A stretch of 64,000 bases of DNA from Acanthochromis polyacanthus (GCF_021347895.1 NC_067134.1:27192152-27256151); one strand, 5' to 3'. Numbered from the stretch's first letter, positions 33,211-46,100 are shown. Numbers and translations are program-made. Notes: generated by a model from the letters alone, not told the origin.

Positions 33211-35277
33211 AATACACCAACAAATCATGAAGTTAAAAGTTAGCGACTGCACATACAGATACAAATGTGTGTTGCTTTACTGCAACCAGTCAGATATTGG
33301 ATTCAAACCCGTTGGAAAAGGATGATATATTGACCCATATTGTGCCATTCCCAAACCTAACCTAAACTTAACCAATCAACAAGTAGCCACCATTGTGAAA
33401 GTACCAACCAAAGCATGATATTTTTCTAAATCTAAACCAAACGGCAAGTGGATATTGAAAGTGAACTAAGAAAAATTAAGCTGAAGTCTGAGGATGGTAG
33501 TCCAACAGTGGATGTGAACTCTGGTAGAATATGAAACAGCAAATGTGGCCAGGAGTCTTGGATATTTCTCTTACTTACAAGAACTTAATATAAATATTTG
33601 AGTTTATTCTGCTTAGGAAAACGTGATAACTCTGATATAATTAGATATGCCAACCAGTTTAGCGTACATATCACATATAAAGCTCTACATTGGTATGTAA
33701 CACCAACCAAGAATTGTGGTCGAAACAGCGCTCAGATCTTTATTTATGTAAAAAAATAAATATAAAAATTATTCATTCCAAATTAAAGTTCTGGATTTGT
33801 TTATCTTTAAGTAGCTTTGAGTATTTAAAGATTCAAATGAAGCACATGACAAGCTGGTGAACCTCTGAGGCATTTAAAATGTGACAAAAATAAGATTTTT
33901 TTTTAAAAAAGTTAAAAAACTCCTACTTCAGCAGTTTTAAATAGCGAGCCGTCAAATTAAGCGATCCCCATCGTCTCATTGTTTCTCTTCACACCTGGAA
34001 AGCAAACCGGGTTCAGTCAGGCCTGGTGAAAATGATATTTTAATAATGAATAATGTAATATAACCCGTCCTTACACCTGTACGCAGATCCACTGGAAAAA
34101 CAAGAATAAATAAAGAGTAATAAACTCTCTAGTCGTGTGAAGTGGTCCCAGGGTGTCCACTCGAGCGAGAAATTGATTTCATACAGTATATCTAAATATA
34201 AAAACTACACTTTCTAGCTATTTTTCATGTGCTGCTTAATACAGTCTGGATTTCTACTGTGGTGTGGCATTTTTAATTCTCAAACCTTCGTATCTTAGCC
34301 GTTAACATTCATTTCTCTGCATTCAAAAGTCACATTCTGTTGTAAGAAACCTGAGGTTGCAGCCTAAAGACGTGGAGAAGGAGGAGATTCTCTAAAAAAT
34401 GACTGTCGGCACCGACTCGTAACCTCTGGACGTCACGGATCTGCTGCTAACTTCCAGTTAGTGCACCAGTTTTTAAATTTTATTTCCTGAAACGTCTAAA
34501 CTAGTCCTGATCTTTAAGCTGTTGATTCACCCTCAAGTCCTAAAATATCTCCAGGTGCATGCAATGACAATTTACGTTAAATGTGGAAATTATAGCGATT
34601 TAACAAAGAATTCACTGATGACATGCAAAACCAAAAGCATCCATCATCCCTGATTCATTTGGGATTCCATAGATTGGAATTCTGTGGGATTAAGTGGAAC
34701 TTTATCTCTGCAGGACGCCTTTAATTTGGTCATAAATGATAACAATGGGGACATTTATCTGCCTCTGCTCTCCACAGATGCTCAGCTTGAGCACTACAGT
34801 TGCTAGAAGACATTCACTGTTGTCTTTGCTCTCCTCTCTGGTCAGCAGGAAGATCTGTTGCTTATTGAATATCTCATGTCAGAGGTTTTAGTGAATTCAC
34901 TTCTTCGGCAGCTGAAAAGATCACAATCCAGAGGTCATGTGGAGTCTATTAGTCCACAGCTGTATGGGACAAAGCCAAAGCTGGAAACTAAGGGTTTTAT
35001 TAATGGACTTCATACATATAAAGGAGGCTGTAATGGCTCTATTGAATGTAGCTTTACTTGATAAAAATGTAACTGATTAATCACTTTGTGTTGGATTCGC
35101 TGGTGAGTTTGTCAGACATGAGCACAGAATCCGCTTTGTTCATGCGGCGCTTTCATCAAAGAGCGAATCTTCAAGGTTGAACATGGAGTTCCTAAAGCTC
35201 TGATTTCTAGCGGTCAAGCAGCTCCACAAACCCCAAAGTGTGGTTTCCCAAAGTTTGAAATGATAGGTTAGGACAGG
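33211..35277. other. No gene seen
   Basis: AT-rich unique DNA. 33960-34150 and 34590-35060 have no recognisable feature. No frame is supported. Confidence 0.4.
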
Positions 35278-35430
35278 GGTGTCAAACTCATTTTAGTTCA
35301 GGGTCGATATTCAGCCTCACAGCATAATAACCTACAAATGACAACAACTCCAAATTTTTCCTTTGTTTTAGTGCAAAAAAAAGTAAATTCTGAAAGTATT
35401 CCCATTTAATGAATTATCTTTTTATTCAAC
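35278..35430 (-). mobile_element. CAGGGGTG-family hAT terminus, truncated
   Basis: It starts ACAGGGGTGTCAAACTCATT, followed by TTAGTTCAGGGTCG, then TCACAGCATAATAACC and CCTTTGTTTTAGTG, matching the start of the copy at 46486. The similarity fades near 35430, where TTAA-MITE sequence soon follows. Confidence 0.75.
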
Positions 35431-35483
35431 ATTTTGAACAAACTCAATTTTCTTTCATCCACATAAAAATCAACCAGAAAATT

Positions 35484-35814
35484 TCACTGGATTTTTTTTT
35501 GTGAATGTTCTTAAAGAAAATATTAGAAGTCTTACTCATATATATGTAATCACTTTAGATATTTGTAGGATTTTTTTTGAAGATTTTCAATAATTTTTGG
35601 AAAATATTTGCAAGAACTTTCTTGTCACATTTGAGGGATTTTTTTTTTAAAATACAACTTTTAATGGAAACTTTCAAGGAATTATTGGAATTTTCTTCTT
35701 GAAGGTTTTGCAGGGTTTTTTTTTTTAGAAATTTGGGGAATATTTTTGCTGAACTTTTGGATTTTTTCCAGACAAGGAAACAATATTTTTCGATGCCCTT
35801 AAATGAAGACAACA
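35484..35814 (+). mobile_element. TTAA-MITE fragment fused to a hAT terminus
   Basis: It matches the right 330 bp of the MITE at 52960-53504: TGTGAATGTTCTTAAAGAAA, TATATATGTAATCACTTTAG, TTCTTGTCACATTTG, GAAACAATATTTTTCGATGC and AATGAAGACAACAG. It stops before the terminal GGAGGGTTAA. Its close contact with the hAT piece at 35278-35430 indicates deletion or rearrangement. Confidence 0.75.
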
Positions 35815-36781
35815 GCATACACAGCATGTCAAGCTGCGTCGCCTCTGTTGAAAGCTGGTTGGTTTTGTTAACGTCGTGGTGTAAAGAAGGTTTGGATCAA
35901 ACCTTTGGATTGGATTAAATAGCAGAATGGAGCAGAAGGTTGCGGTTGCGAAGAAAGGCAGTGAAAATGTGCTTCGACTGTCTGACTGTGTCATTGAAGC
36001 GCTGAAAATAGTTGAGGTCAGCTGAACTTTGATTGGCGGTTTTACAGCTGAATGTCATCGTTCTGCATTGAGAATGACTTGTAGCCAGTTGCTTATTCGC
36101 CAATAAGCTGGGGTCAGGGTGGTTCACTGGGATGTTTTGGAGGATAATATTAAAGAAGATGGAAATACTCAACTCCTACCTAAGTGGAGCGTTTGAGCGA
36201 ATGGCTAACTGGTGAAAGAGATGAGACAAAGTGGAACAAACTCTTTCCACGATAGTTTTAGCTTCGGCGCTAACAAGTGACACGTATGGCAAAGGCAATT
36301 AGGATACCTGATCTCAATTCTGCTAATAAAGACAGTCTGCAGAGGGTATTTAGACTTCAGTGGGATTAGGGAGATCTTTGTCATGTAGATCTCTGGAATG
36401 CCCCCGGCGTCCGAGATAAAATGAAGATGAATCCTTAGTAGAGGAAGAAGAATAAAACAGAGGGAAGGGAGTGGAGGACAGAGAGCTCTCAGCTAATGAC
36501 AGGGCTACTCTGCATCACTGCACTGACTAATGAGCACTCCAACAAGGGTGAGCTTAAAGACCAGTGTGTGTGTGTGTGTGTGTGTGTGGTGTACATTGTG
36601 TGAAAACTGTGTGGCCGTACATATGTGCAGCATACATGAGGGTACAGTGTTGGTTAAAGAGGAAGCTTACAAGGGGAAATGAAGGAAGGGCGAAAGAAAA
36701 ACAAGAGGAAGAAGGACAGAAAGAAAGAAGGGAGGCAGGGAGGGAGCGTGTCTCCGAGCTGGAGATCCACGGTGCGTGACA
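35815..36781. other. No gene seen; TG microsatellite and purine-rich tract
   Basis: A (TG)n tract lies at 36563-36589. 36680-36750 is strongly purine-rich (GAAAGAAGG and similar) immediately upstream of a candidate exon at 36782. Confidence 0.45.
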
Positions 36782-37006
36782 ATGGAGGAAGCTCTTAATA
36801 ATTCACATGATATTGATTTAGTTACCTTACTTCCTACTTCACTCCCACGCCCCAGGAGGGAGAGGAAGCCCACCTGTAGGTCCCCGCCTCCCCCAACACA
36901 TAATGAAAACGCAGACAAAGACGATGCAATCAGCTTGATGACCTCGGACGAACACGAGTATTCTTCACGCCGCACCTGTTTGCGCACCATCGAATCTGCC
37001 CGGGAG
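36782..37006 (+). CDS. Candidate 5' coding exon, unidentified
   Basis: The ATG at 36782 has a good context (A at -3, G at +4). The frame encodes 75 residues, starting MEEALNNSHDIDLVTLLPTS, then a Pro/Arg-rich stretch (LPRPRRERKPTCRSPPPP) and an acidic part (ENADKDDAISLMTSDEHEYS). It reaches GGGA|GTAAGTGG at 37006/37007, a strong splice donor match; reading on gives a stop. Acidic, Ser- and Pro-rich composition suggests a disordered cytoplasmic or nuclear N-terminus. I recognise no family. An opposite-strand frame is also open, so composition may explain it. It could be an alternative first exon of a gene extending rightwards. Confidence 0.3.
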
Positions 37007-39818
37007 TAAGTGGATCGTTTCAAACCGTCATTAGGGTGATGATAATTACCTCGATAGCAATCGTTTGACGCTTTACGTTATGGAGTAAAAGAAGACATTT
37101 ATCTTCAGGTGTGATTTAAACAGCAGTAGAATATTTTACACTGCAAAACTCTGCAGGTTAAATATTCATAATCCGCTCCGTGTTCGGCTTTAGAATCCAA
37201 ATGCAACCACGGCTGGATTTATTGGCCTTCTCCTCCTCGCACCCGACTCCATTTTAAGGAGGAATTAAAAAGGTATCATTTGCCTCAAGTATTAACAGCT
37301 CCTTATTACATCCACTCCTTAATCACTCTGGTACAGGGATCAGGCCTGCTTTTTAAAACACAGTTCTGTCTGTTTCCTGCATCTGACAGAATCCAAGCAG
37401 TCTGATTTGGGGACTTTTGTTTCCTGATCTCTATCGCCGACTTGTGGGCGTGCTGGGTATGACATCATCTGTGGCGGAAAAGGCCTTTTTCACGAGTCCA
37501 CGTGGATAAATGTGGCTGTACATCCAAAGCTGGTGCAGATGATGGGGGAGGATGATGCTGTGGATGTTGAGAATGCCGCACTAAATAGGATTTTAAAGTA
37601 GTGGAAGAGAGTTAAACAACGCTGCGGTGGTCCTGGTTGGATAGAAGCTACTGCCACTTTGCTCCACGGAGAATTAAATAAATGTTTTGTGCTTTTTATT
37701 TGTGGAAAAATACAGGTAAAGCCTCTGGTCTCTAAGAAGGTAACGCACGGATGTTAGTGGAGGGTGTCAGCAGGATATTTTGCATTTTTATTCAGTTTTT
37801 CTGCAACAAAAACATCATCAACTAATGAAATAATCAGCTAGAAACCAGTTCTTGATGCTGCAGGAGCTCCTCGTATAATAACTGAGCATTTTGTAATAAA
37901 AAATCTGATAAAAGAGGTGCTTTATATCAAACATATGCAGGATCTTACAGCATAATTACATTTTTAATAAAGAAGTGGTCACTAAAATCACATGATAGTC
38001 ATTAAAGAATCTTTATTCCAATATAGGCAGATTGTTAAATGATGAGTCTTTATTACATTTTTCTTTACATTTAATCTGTGACACATACATCACAGGGGCG
38101 TCCAAATCCGTGAAATCTCCCCCCTTGAAAAGATCAAATCCATCAAATACTTGGTCTTGGAAATGACTTAAGTGATTTCTGAAAATTGCTGATTTAATTG
38201 AGTCAACAAAACACTTTCTATACGTGTGAACCGTGTGGATACGAGCAGGCGGAGTAAAATAGAAATGCGGACAAACGTGTTGCTGTGGGCCTTTCTTTTC
38301 ACAGCTGATATTTTGATAGCTCCGACAGCACAGGTATAATTAACAACATTACAGGGTGACGGTTATTGTGCGGTCTGGCTCGCTGTCAGGGCACCTGCCT
38401 GGCACTGGAAATAGCCGCTGCTCACAAAACGAGCCTCTTATGGGGGAGAAAAAATGTCTTGTTTGTTGGCTGCTGCTGCTCCCTCAGTAAAAGATGAGTT
38501 TCATTCAAGCACAGAGGTTACCTTTCCTCTTCAGTTCGATGTGTTTTATGTCGGATTATTCCCAATAATCAGCCGGTAAAGCAAAAAGAAGATAAAGCAC
38601 ACGTGGTTCTATCATTTCTAATAGAAAATCTGCAGCTGTTTTCTCTCCACGCTATGCTCTCCTATCAACTTATTCTTTTATTATTATTCTTTTTTTTTTT
38701 TGCAGTTAGTTTCTTGACTTTGCTGTGCATGTGTTCGATGTAGAAGCTTGAAAACACCTCCTATTTACCACGTAGTGCACGTTTACTGTCTGACATTTCT
38801 GTTGCATCGTCCGAACTCTTAAGTGTGTAAATTTATTCTCCGTGTTGTTTCCCTCAAATGCTCCACAATCGAAAGGAAAAAGCATTTGCAATCCAGAGGT
38901 TTTTATAGACGCCAAGCTGATGTTGATGGTGGAAAATACTGAATAATTGAATCAATTATTGCTTTTATATTTATCATTAGCAAATTGCCATGTAAATATA
39001 GGTGACAGTTTAAAGAAAAACTCATGCTAAACTTTGATATTGCTTTAAAATTGACTTGAATTGGGCTTTTTTTTGGCTTTGATGAAGAGAGAAATCACTG
39101 GATTTGGTGCTAATGTTCAGTTTAGATAAAAGCTAAACGGGAAAAGAACCTGGAGTGTCGGTTGGCTTTTGGGTTTGTGTTGTGAGTTTATCATTTATGC
39201 AAAAAGACTGCCACCTGCTGGTGATGAACACAACCAGCAGCCTCACATTTAAACCAAGTGCAGCTCATTTCAGCTCTGGTTGTTCCTCTCGTATTCGGTT
39301 TTATCATATTTAGCTGCTTTTACACCATATTCTGCATTATTTTCTACACGGTGACACTGAATATTCTGATTTTCTGACTGTTACTCAAAGAGGCAGATGT
39401 CAGGACATGTATCACAGCGTTGAGCTAATATTAGACACAATATGTTTTTTTCATTTCTTTCGTTTTCTTCTCATGAGCCCCTTGATGCATTCAAGCTCAA
39501 AACTTTGTTCTGTTTTTGCTTTTATCGTCCCATTTCATGCTCCCCTCCCCAATTCATGACTACAAATCAGCTTAAACTGTGACAGGGGCTGTGAAAAGGA
39601 CTTACTAAGAGTTGTTTTCTTGTTTCTGTGACAGTCAGTCGGGCTGTACTCTGCCAAAGTGGAGGCTGTAATTTGATGAATATCTGTGTTTTATTGATAA
39701 AGTCGGACAGGCTGAAAGGAAACTTGGCCATTCTCAGCTTATAGAGTTTCCCGCGGTAGCTTAGACAGCATGAATATTTTAAAAAAATACACCGGGGCAC
39801 AAAGTGTTTCACCATCAC
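37007..39818. other. No gene seen
   Basis: Unique DNA. 37150-37330 is a possible conserved non-coding stretch (TTAAATATTCATAATCCGC, GGTATCATTTGCCTCAAG). Pyrimidine- and T-rich runs near 38690 and 39440 have no evident role. Confidence 0.35.
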
Positions 39819-39864
39819 TTTATTTTCCATTTTCAATCCGGTTGACACGTGCGTTATATTTATT
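39819..39864 (-). promoter_or_regulatory. Two polyadenylation signals downstream of the candidate terminal exon
   Basis: On the minus strand AATAAA occurs at 39864-39859 and again at 39824-39819, about 100 and 140 bases after the stop codon at 39962. The second is followed by GTGATGG, then TGTATTTTTTTAAAA, a GU/U-rich stretch of the expected kind. Confidence 0.4.
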
Positions 39865-39961
39865 TACCACAAAATCCAACATAAAGCAGGAGTTAAATCT
39901 GAAGAAATGATCAGACAAGCTGCTCATGGATCCTCGTTATGCTTCTCTCATTAACTAGAGT

Positions 39962-40318
39962 CTAATCAGGAGGATCCCCAGGAAACCCAAACAACGCCAT
40001 GTGTCCGGCCAGAGGACGGATCGGCTTTCCTTTCTCCTCCTGCTCCGGCACGGACCCTCCTGGTTTGCCTGAAAGCGATTCCTGCCACCTCAGATCAGCG
40101 GAAAGATGTGAGAGTTTGAGCGACAGGCGAGCTCCAGGCCTGAAAACGGAGATCTTACGAGGTGAAGTACAGTAAGTGTTCTTCTTGGAATCTTTAACCT
40201 CCAGTCTCAGCCCTGGGGTGTTAGTGTCAGTAAGCTTATAGCCCCTATGAGGTCGTCCTGCAGGTGGGGGTGGTGATATGAGCCGGTCCTGAAGCTGTTT
40301 GCCCACTTTTTGAGTAAA
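39962..40318 (-). CDS. Candidate 3'-terminal coding exon, unidentified
   Basis: On the minus strand the frame is open for about 119 codons from the edge of a dispersed repeat (40319) to a TAG at 39962. The peptide has a low-complexity SPPPPAGRPHRGY start, a central GLRLEVKDSKKNTYC followed by SPRKISVFRPGARLS, and ends LAGHMALFGFPGDPPD. Composition is balanced, unlike the repeat-derived frames around it, and two AATAAA signals follow. The 5' limit may be a splice acceptor (..CAGTCTATAG) supplied by, or cut off by, the repeat. I do not recognise the family. Alternatives are a 5'-truncated retrocopy or chance. No upstream exon was found in the window. Confidence 0.4.
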   Translation of the reverse strand, partial: FTQKVGKQLQDRLISPPPPAGRPHRGYKLTDTNTPGLRLEVKDSKKNTYCTSPRKISVFRPGARLSLKLSHLSADLRWQESLSGKPGGSVPEQEEKGKPIRPLAGHMALFGFPGDPPD

Positions 40319-40890
40319 ACTATAGACTGTATATAAAGATGGACGGAGCATCTGGCTCCAGAATTGAAGCCAACCCGGAAGTGTCAAAAACTTGCAATAT
40401 CCCGCCGTCCGCTAGGGTTGGCTCCAAAAAGCTTTTGCTCCATAGACCCCAATTCATTTTTGGAAAAAATAATATTTGACAGACTGATGTTCTACAGCTC
40501 AGGATTTTTTCCCCGTTAGTTTTCATGGTCAAAATGAGAGATCAGGTGGCCGATCTTAAAATAAATCAATACTGAATTTTAAATAAATCGTTAAAGTTGG
40601 CAGAGCCAGGGGGCGTGGCTATACTTGATTGACAGTCTTGTCTGGAATGATTGACAGATCCTTTAGGGCCTCTGCGGCAAAATGTGGGCGGGATAAGAGA
40701 GTCTTCAGCCAATCCTGCCCCTAGTTGCTCTCCGGTCCAGTCTGTTTGATGACGCTTTTCACATCACTGGCTCCAAAAAATGTAAACTGGCGACCAGGAA
40801 GTAGCAAAATCCCGGCTTCATTTTCTCGGCGTTGAAACCAACGGGTGACGTCACGGTTAGTTCACGCCTGAGTGAAAAAAGCACCTGTGT
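40319..40890. repeat. Dispersed repeat (GACTGTATATAAAGATGGAC family)
   Basis: It starts ATAGACTGTATATAAAGATG, then ATCTGGCTCCAGAATTGAAG and CCGCCGTCCGCTAGGG, and later has GAGCCAGGGGGCGTGGC, CAGCCAATCCTGCCCC, ACCAACGGGTGACGTCAC. These motifs are familiar from a common teleost interspersed repeat. Class is unassigned. It abuts the candidate terminal exon. Confidence 0.6.
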
Positions 40891-42809
40891 CTGTAGTTTT
40901 TTTTCCATATAAAGGCGAAATTACTACCAAAAAATACCTTCAGCTATGATCTTTTACATAACAGACATGTATCATCTCTAGTTTGGTGATGTATAAAAGC
41001 TGAGTAGGTTGGATGAGGAAGTGAGTCAAAAAATGTACATCTTTTTCCTAAAAACCTTGACCTCCATCAACAGAAGTCACACTTTTATCCATGTGCTAAC
41101 ATAACTGCACAAGTGTTTTCTACTCATCAATGAGCCTTTCAGCACCATTAGCTAACACAATGTAGCATTAGAACACAGGAGTGATGGTTGCTGGAAATGT
41201 TCCTCTGTACCCCTATGGAGATATTCCATTAAACATTTCCAGCTAGAACAGTCATTTAGCACATTAACTATGTCTAGACTGGATTTATCAATCATTTAAT
41301 GTCATCTTCATTGAAAAAAAACTGCTTTTCTGTCAAAAATAAGGACATTTCTAAGTGACCTCAAGCTTTTGAACGGTATTTGTGATTTAAAAAATATAAA
41401 AAAATGTGACAATGTGCTTAGTAGACATTGCTGGATTTGGTCATTCACTGGGATTTATACTTCAGCAGTAATAAAAACACAAATCTAGCCAGCCTTTAAC
41501 TTGAATCTAGTATAAAAACAGAGCATGTTCAGGAAGCAAACACTTCCTCTGAACAACTCAACAAAGACAGTCTGCGTCCATCCAGCTGCACTGTAAGAGC
41601 AGCTGTACCAGGCCATGATACCTGTAAAGCTCCACACTGTGACAAATGTGTTTTTCTGAGCTCAGCTGCTTTTGAGAAGAGAAGAGGGGGAAAAAAAGCA
41701 GCACAGCATCTCTTAAGAGGCTCTTGGGAACGGAGCTTGAAGGGTTGGAGATAGAGTGAACTAACAGGGCACTTAGCCGCTATCTGTGGCTAAACAGGAC
41801 TACCGGAGGATCTTATTCTCAGCAGAATGCTGCGTTAGGATGTCTGAAGGGAGCTCAGACCGCTGCTCATCCTCTAAGTGGTTTAGATCTCTCCAGACAT
41901 GACAAGGCCTCCCGTCTAAACTGGGTCCTGGTCGGGGTCTCGCTGCAGACACACATGTGATTGAGGCTGAGTAATGGAGAAAAGGAAGCAGACGGGGCGA
42001 GATAGAAGTGAAGTTCACTCCTCCGATTTCGTTCTGCTCCTACTCTTACTTTAATCGTTATATAGTTAATGACAGAGAGCGATGCTGGGCCAGGCTGGCA
42101 GCGGGCCCGCGCCGACACCGGGTTTAATTTGACAAGGTGCGGTAAATGATTGATCGAGACACGAGTCATATCGTGAAATCAAGCTGGCCCTCGGTCGTGA
42201 CCCTCCAGACGGGGTCAACCGACACCTGTGATTGTGCACTCGCCCTTTCAGACGACGAGAAAGTCGCGTCTCCCCTTTCAGATGGGTCATAATGGCTTAT
42301 TGTGTTGCCCTCTCAAGAACAAAACTTGCAAATGATGGCAATTATTCAGATGAGTCCTGCTCAGGCTGCTGAAAAGCAGAGTGGCAGAAAGATCAGTCTG
42401 TGAAATATGAAGCCAGATGCAGCATTCAAGAACCACAGCTGGATTAAAAAGAAAGTCCAGAAACTATTTATGATGTATTAAACGTTGGATTTAGAAGAAG
42501 ATGTGTAACTTTACTGTTTCTGAGCTTTTTGCTAAGCTATGCTAGCTAGTTTCTCATGTCTTTGTTGAAAGTTTTCATCAAGAAAGGAAGGACGTATGTT
42601 TCCCTAAATGGCTAAGTACTCCTTTAATCACAGAGTTAAGGTAATGTAGTTGTTTATGTCCACTTTAAGCCTCTATATTTGTGTGAAGAGAAACTGGAAA
42701 TGTGAGGAGAGTAGAAGAGGAACTCAATCAGACACTTTTTAAAATTTATTTCACAGTTACACTTGTTCTTGTTAGTTTACAGTACTTTACATATGAAACA
42801 TAACATACA
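40891..42809. other. Tc1-type MITE fragment; candidate conserved non-coding DNA; no gene
   Basis: A GTTTGGGGTCA-family MITE, with a degraded left end, occupies about 41060-41384 (minus). 41740-42340 is unique and GC-richer (CTCGGTCGTGACCCTCCAG, ATGGCAATTATTCAGATG) and may be regulatory. No supported frame. Confidence 0.4.
41060..41384 (-). mobile_element. Tc1/mariner-type MITE (GTTTGGGGTCA family)
   Basis: The interior TTATCCATGTGCTAACATAA, CACAGGAGTGATGGTTGC and GGATTTATCAATCATTTAAT is near-identical to 32880-33120. The right end is CAAGCTTTTGAACGGT; the left end has diverged. Confidence 0.8.
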
Positions 42810-43130
42810 ACACCGTTTAAAAGCTCGACATCACCTAGAAATGTCCCTATTTTGAAAGAAAAGCACTTTTTTTTTCAATGAAGATCACATTAAACAAATG
42901 ATAAATCCAGTGTAGACATAGTTAATGTGGTAAATGATTATTCTAGCTGAAATTGTTTAATGGAATATCTCCATAAGATAAGATAAGATAGACTTTATTA
43001 ATCTCACAAAGGAGAAATTTAACATTACAGGGCTCTTAGAAACAAAAAAGGGTACAGAGGAACATTTCCAGCAACCATCACTCCTGTGTTCTAATGCTAC
43101 ATTGTGTTAGCTAATTATTAGCTAAGTGTT
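42810..43130 (+). mobile_element. Tc1/mariner-type MITE interrupted by a LINE tail
   Basis: The left end is ACACCGTTTAAAAGCTCGAC, followed by family interior. At CTCCAT/AGGGGTACAG it is split by a GATAAGATAAG LINE tail (42975-43047), then it resumes and ends near 43130 (GTGTTAGCTAAT); the right third is missing. Confidence 0.8.
42975..43047 (-). mobile_element. LINE 3' tail inserted in a Tc1-type MITE
   Basis: AAGATAAGATAAGATAGACT, then TTATTAATCTCACAAAGG and AGAAATTTAACATTACAGGG, matching 28053-28130. The break in the host is clean. Confidence 0.75.
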
Positions 43131-46100
43131 AGCTAAATGTGGTAAGGCGACAGTGCTAACTGTGGTTTAATAGTTGTAATTTTTATAAATATTCAACGCC
43201 ATGAGTGGACCTTTAAGATACATCCAAGCCGGGTGTGTTTATACATCAAGTAAGGATGTAAACGCTGTAGTTTGCTTAATATCTAGCATTACTTAGCAGC
43301 AGCTGAGCTCCATGTGGCATAAAAATAATCAACCTGTGATTTCTAATCCAGAAAGAATTGTGGAATATGTTCACATGAGACATTTGAGTGTGTTGCAATA
43401 ATATTGTCAACAGAGGGCGATAGAGAATCATAAATTTTTCTATGAATTCTGATGTCACATGCAGTATAGTGTGAGCAACGTTTTTGCCTTTTCTCTGAAG
43501 TTCTTTGATTAAAAATATACATTTATCTCTTATGATTGCATTTTCTAACAAACGCCTTCCTTCTGCTGAGCTACATGACGTTTCCACACCATCATTTTCA
43601 CCCCTGGCACGCGTGAGGATGAGACCATGCAATCTGTCACCCGGGGAGTTTCCTGAAGACGGATGTGATTGCAGATCCCTGCCGTGCTGCTAATGTTGTG
43701 TGAAATTGTGTTTGGGTGACATCCCCTCTTTACCTCTACTTAACTTTGCAGCATCTAATGAGGCCAGCTGCTTGTGGAGGTGCCCTATAGAAGAAGCTGA
43801 AACCTGCTGGCGCTCTTACAGTCACTGTCTAAGTTTATGGGACGCTTCTGTAGTTTCCCTTGCCCTCGATAGGTAGCGGCTCCAGTTACACTGATGGCGT
43901 CACACCATCAGCTCTAATTAATTGTGTTTAATTACATCATTTCAACTTGAGTAAACTCAGGCTTCACGTGTTGTTTTTCTGAGATCGGTCAGATGTGAAA
44001 TGTTGGTGCTAAATAAGTGTCCATCTACCAGCAGCCTTTGCAGGGTTTGTTGATGGAATCAGTCGTTTAACACTCGTGGAAATGCGTGTTGTAGCTTCTT
44101 GGCGAGCGCTAATCTTAGTGTTGACATCACGTGGGAGGGAGCATCGTGTCATCTGAAGATAAATCAAGATAGCAGCTGCCAGTCTCCTTGTGCTGCTGCT
44201 GATCTCTTGTTCCCGGAGATTACCATCATCTGAATTAGGGGTGTCAAACATGACACACTTGTCATTCATAGTGTTTTCTTTGTAATGCAGCAGTAAGCAG
44301 GGTGAATGAAGTCAGACCTGATCTCATTAATGATGTGTTGTCGCTCTAATTTACTCCACAGTCGCACAACAGCATTCAGTAGTGCGCCTCTAATTGGGTC
44401 TGTGCTGCTTCCTGCTTCCCACTCCTCCATTCTTTAATTTTCAGTACTGTGTTCATCTGTTTGTTTGGATTGTGGAGTATTTAATTAATCATTTTGCTGC
44501 TGGGTTACATGCGTGTGCTGTGAACTAACGATAACACGGCAAAGAACTGATGAGTATTCTGGTCCTTATTTTTGAAAGAATAGCAGTTTTTTTCAATGAA
44601 GATGACATTAAATGAATGATAAATCCAGTGTAGACATAGTTAATGTGGTAAATGACTATTCCAGCTGGAAATGTTTAATGGAATATCTCCATAGGGGTAC
44701 AGAGGAACATTTCCAGCAACTGTCACTTGTGGATAGTTCAACCTTTCATGGAGGATGTAAGCAAAGAGAAGCATAAATAAATGTAATCTGGGAGTTTTGC
44801 ACTGATGTTGTTTGGTAGTAGGGTTGTGGTATAAGAGGACTGATGATAATAGAAGGATTTGTTTTGCATAGAGAGTGTGGAGAAGCATATCCACACCACT
44901 GTATCCTCATAGGATGTCTGGAACATCCGTGTTTTGTTTGGATGTACCTGGAATTTGTTTCCAAATGACTCACCCTATTCTTTTGGGAACACTGCAGTCC
45001 CCATACCATTTTCCATATTTTAAAGAGACGTTCAGTATCAGTGCTATAAATATCCACGCTGTTTAAAGATCCACTCTATATTTAGTCCTTTATAGCATCA
45101 ATTAGCTGGCGGGCAGCTTTACGATCCTGGAAAATGATTCTCCGTCGCTCAATGCTGGGCGTCGATGAGCTAAATGTAGGAGCTTTTTGCAGTCATCGCT
45201 CAGAGTCATTCGCCATAAATCAATGGAGGAGATTGACCAGTGGCCAGCTCCACCTTGCATGACGTCTTTTAAATGGATTGTCCTGTCAAGATATTTGGCA
45301 GGGTCGATGATGATCCGTGTGGACGGCGGTGTGCGTCGGCAGATCAGAGGTTGGGTTATGGAAGCAGCTGGAAACTCAGATGACTTAATATTTCAAGAGC
45401 AAACTGTTTTATTTGGAGTACGGGGAGCAGCAGCGTGTTGACTCCCAAAGCTTGTGGTGGTAATTTGGTGGAGCTGATTGCGTTTAATGTGCCGCCATGT
45501 TTAATCTAGAGCTTTTAATGTACAAAGTAGTCCTGTGTGTCCTCTGAGAGCCGGTATCTGTGGCAAATGCATTCATGCACCCACCAAGTTCATTCACTCA
45601 AGTTTAATGGATAAACTTCAGTGACTTCCTGCTGTGACCTTTTCTCTAAATCCATCATTGGGTTGTAGTTTTTGTGGAATGTCTTGGCAACTATTGGTTG
45701 GACGTCCATGAATATTTAGTCGAGGCATTCCTGAGCTCTCAAGAAGGAATCCTTAAGTCTTCCTGAAGCCACAGACTTCTCATTTTGCGTTACATTTTTT
45801 TCCACTATCAGTGAAATATTTCCACACCTTCCGAATGGATTGGCACAAATCTCAGGTTTAATGGCGTCTAGAGAATGAACCCTGCTGACTTTAGTGATGC
45901 CATTTTCCTCTGGTTGACATTTAGGGCTATGAGTGAAATGTTTTGACAATTATTGAATAGAAATGCCAAGAAATTTGGCACAGATTTCCATGGTCTTCTC
46001 AGCATAAACTCTACAAACTTTGCCTTCATCAGACCAAATTTTATATTCCCCTGTTACCATTAACCCCCAATGTTCTTTGGGTTTAATGGTGAGTAGCAGA

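Noticed and set aside
44238..44256. CAGGGGTG-type terminus as a new element
   Set aside because: Only about 18 bp match and the next bases are unrelated; too short to call an element.
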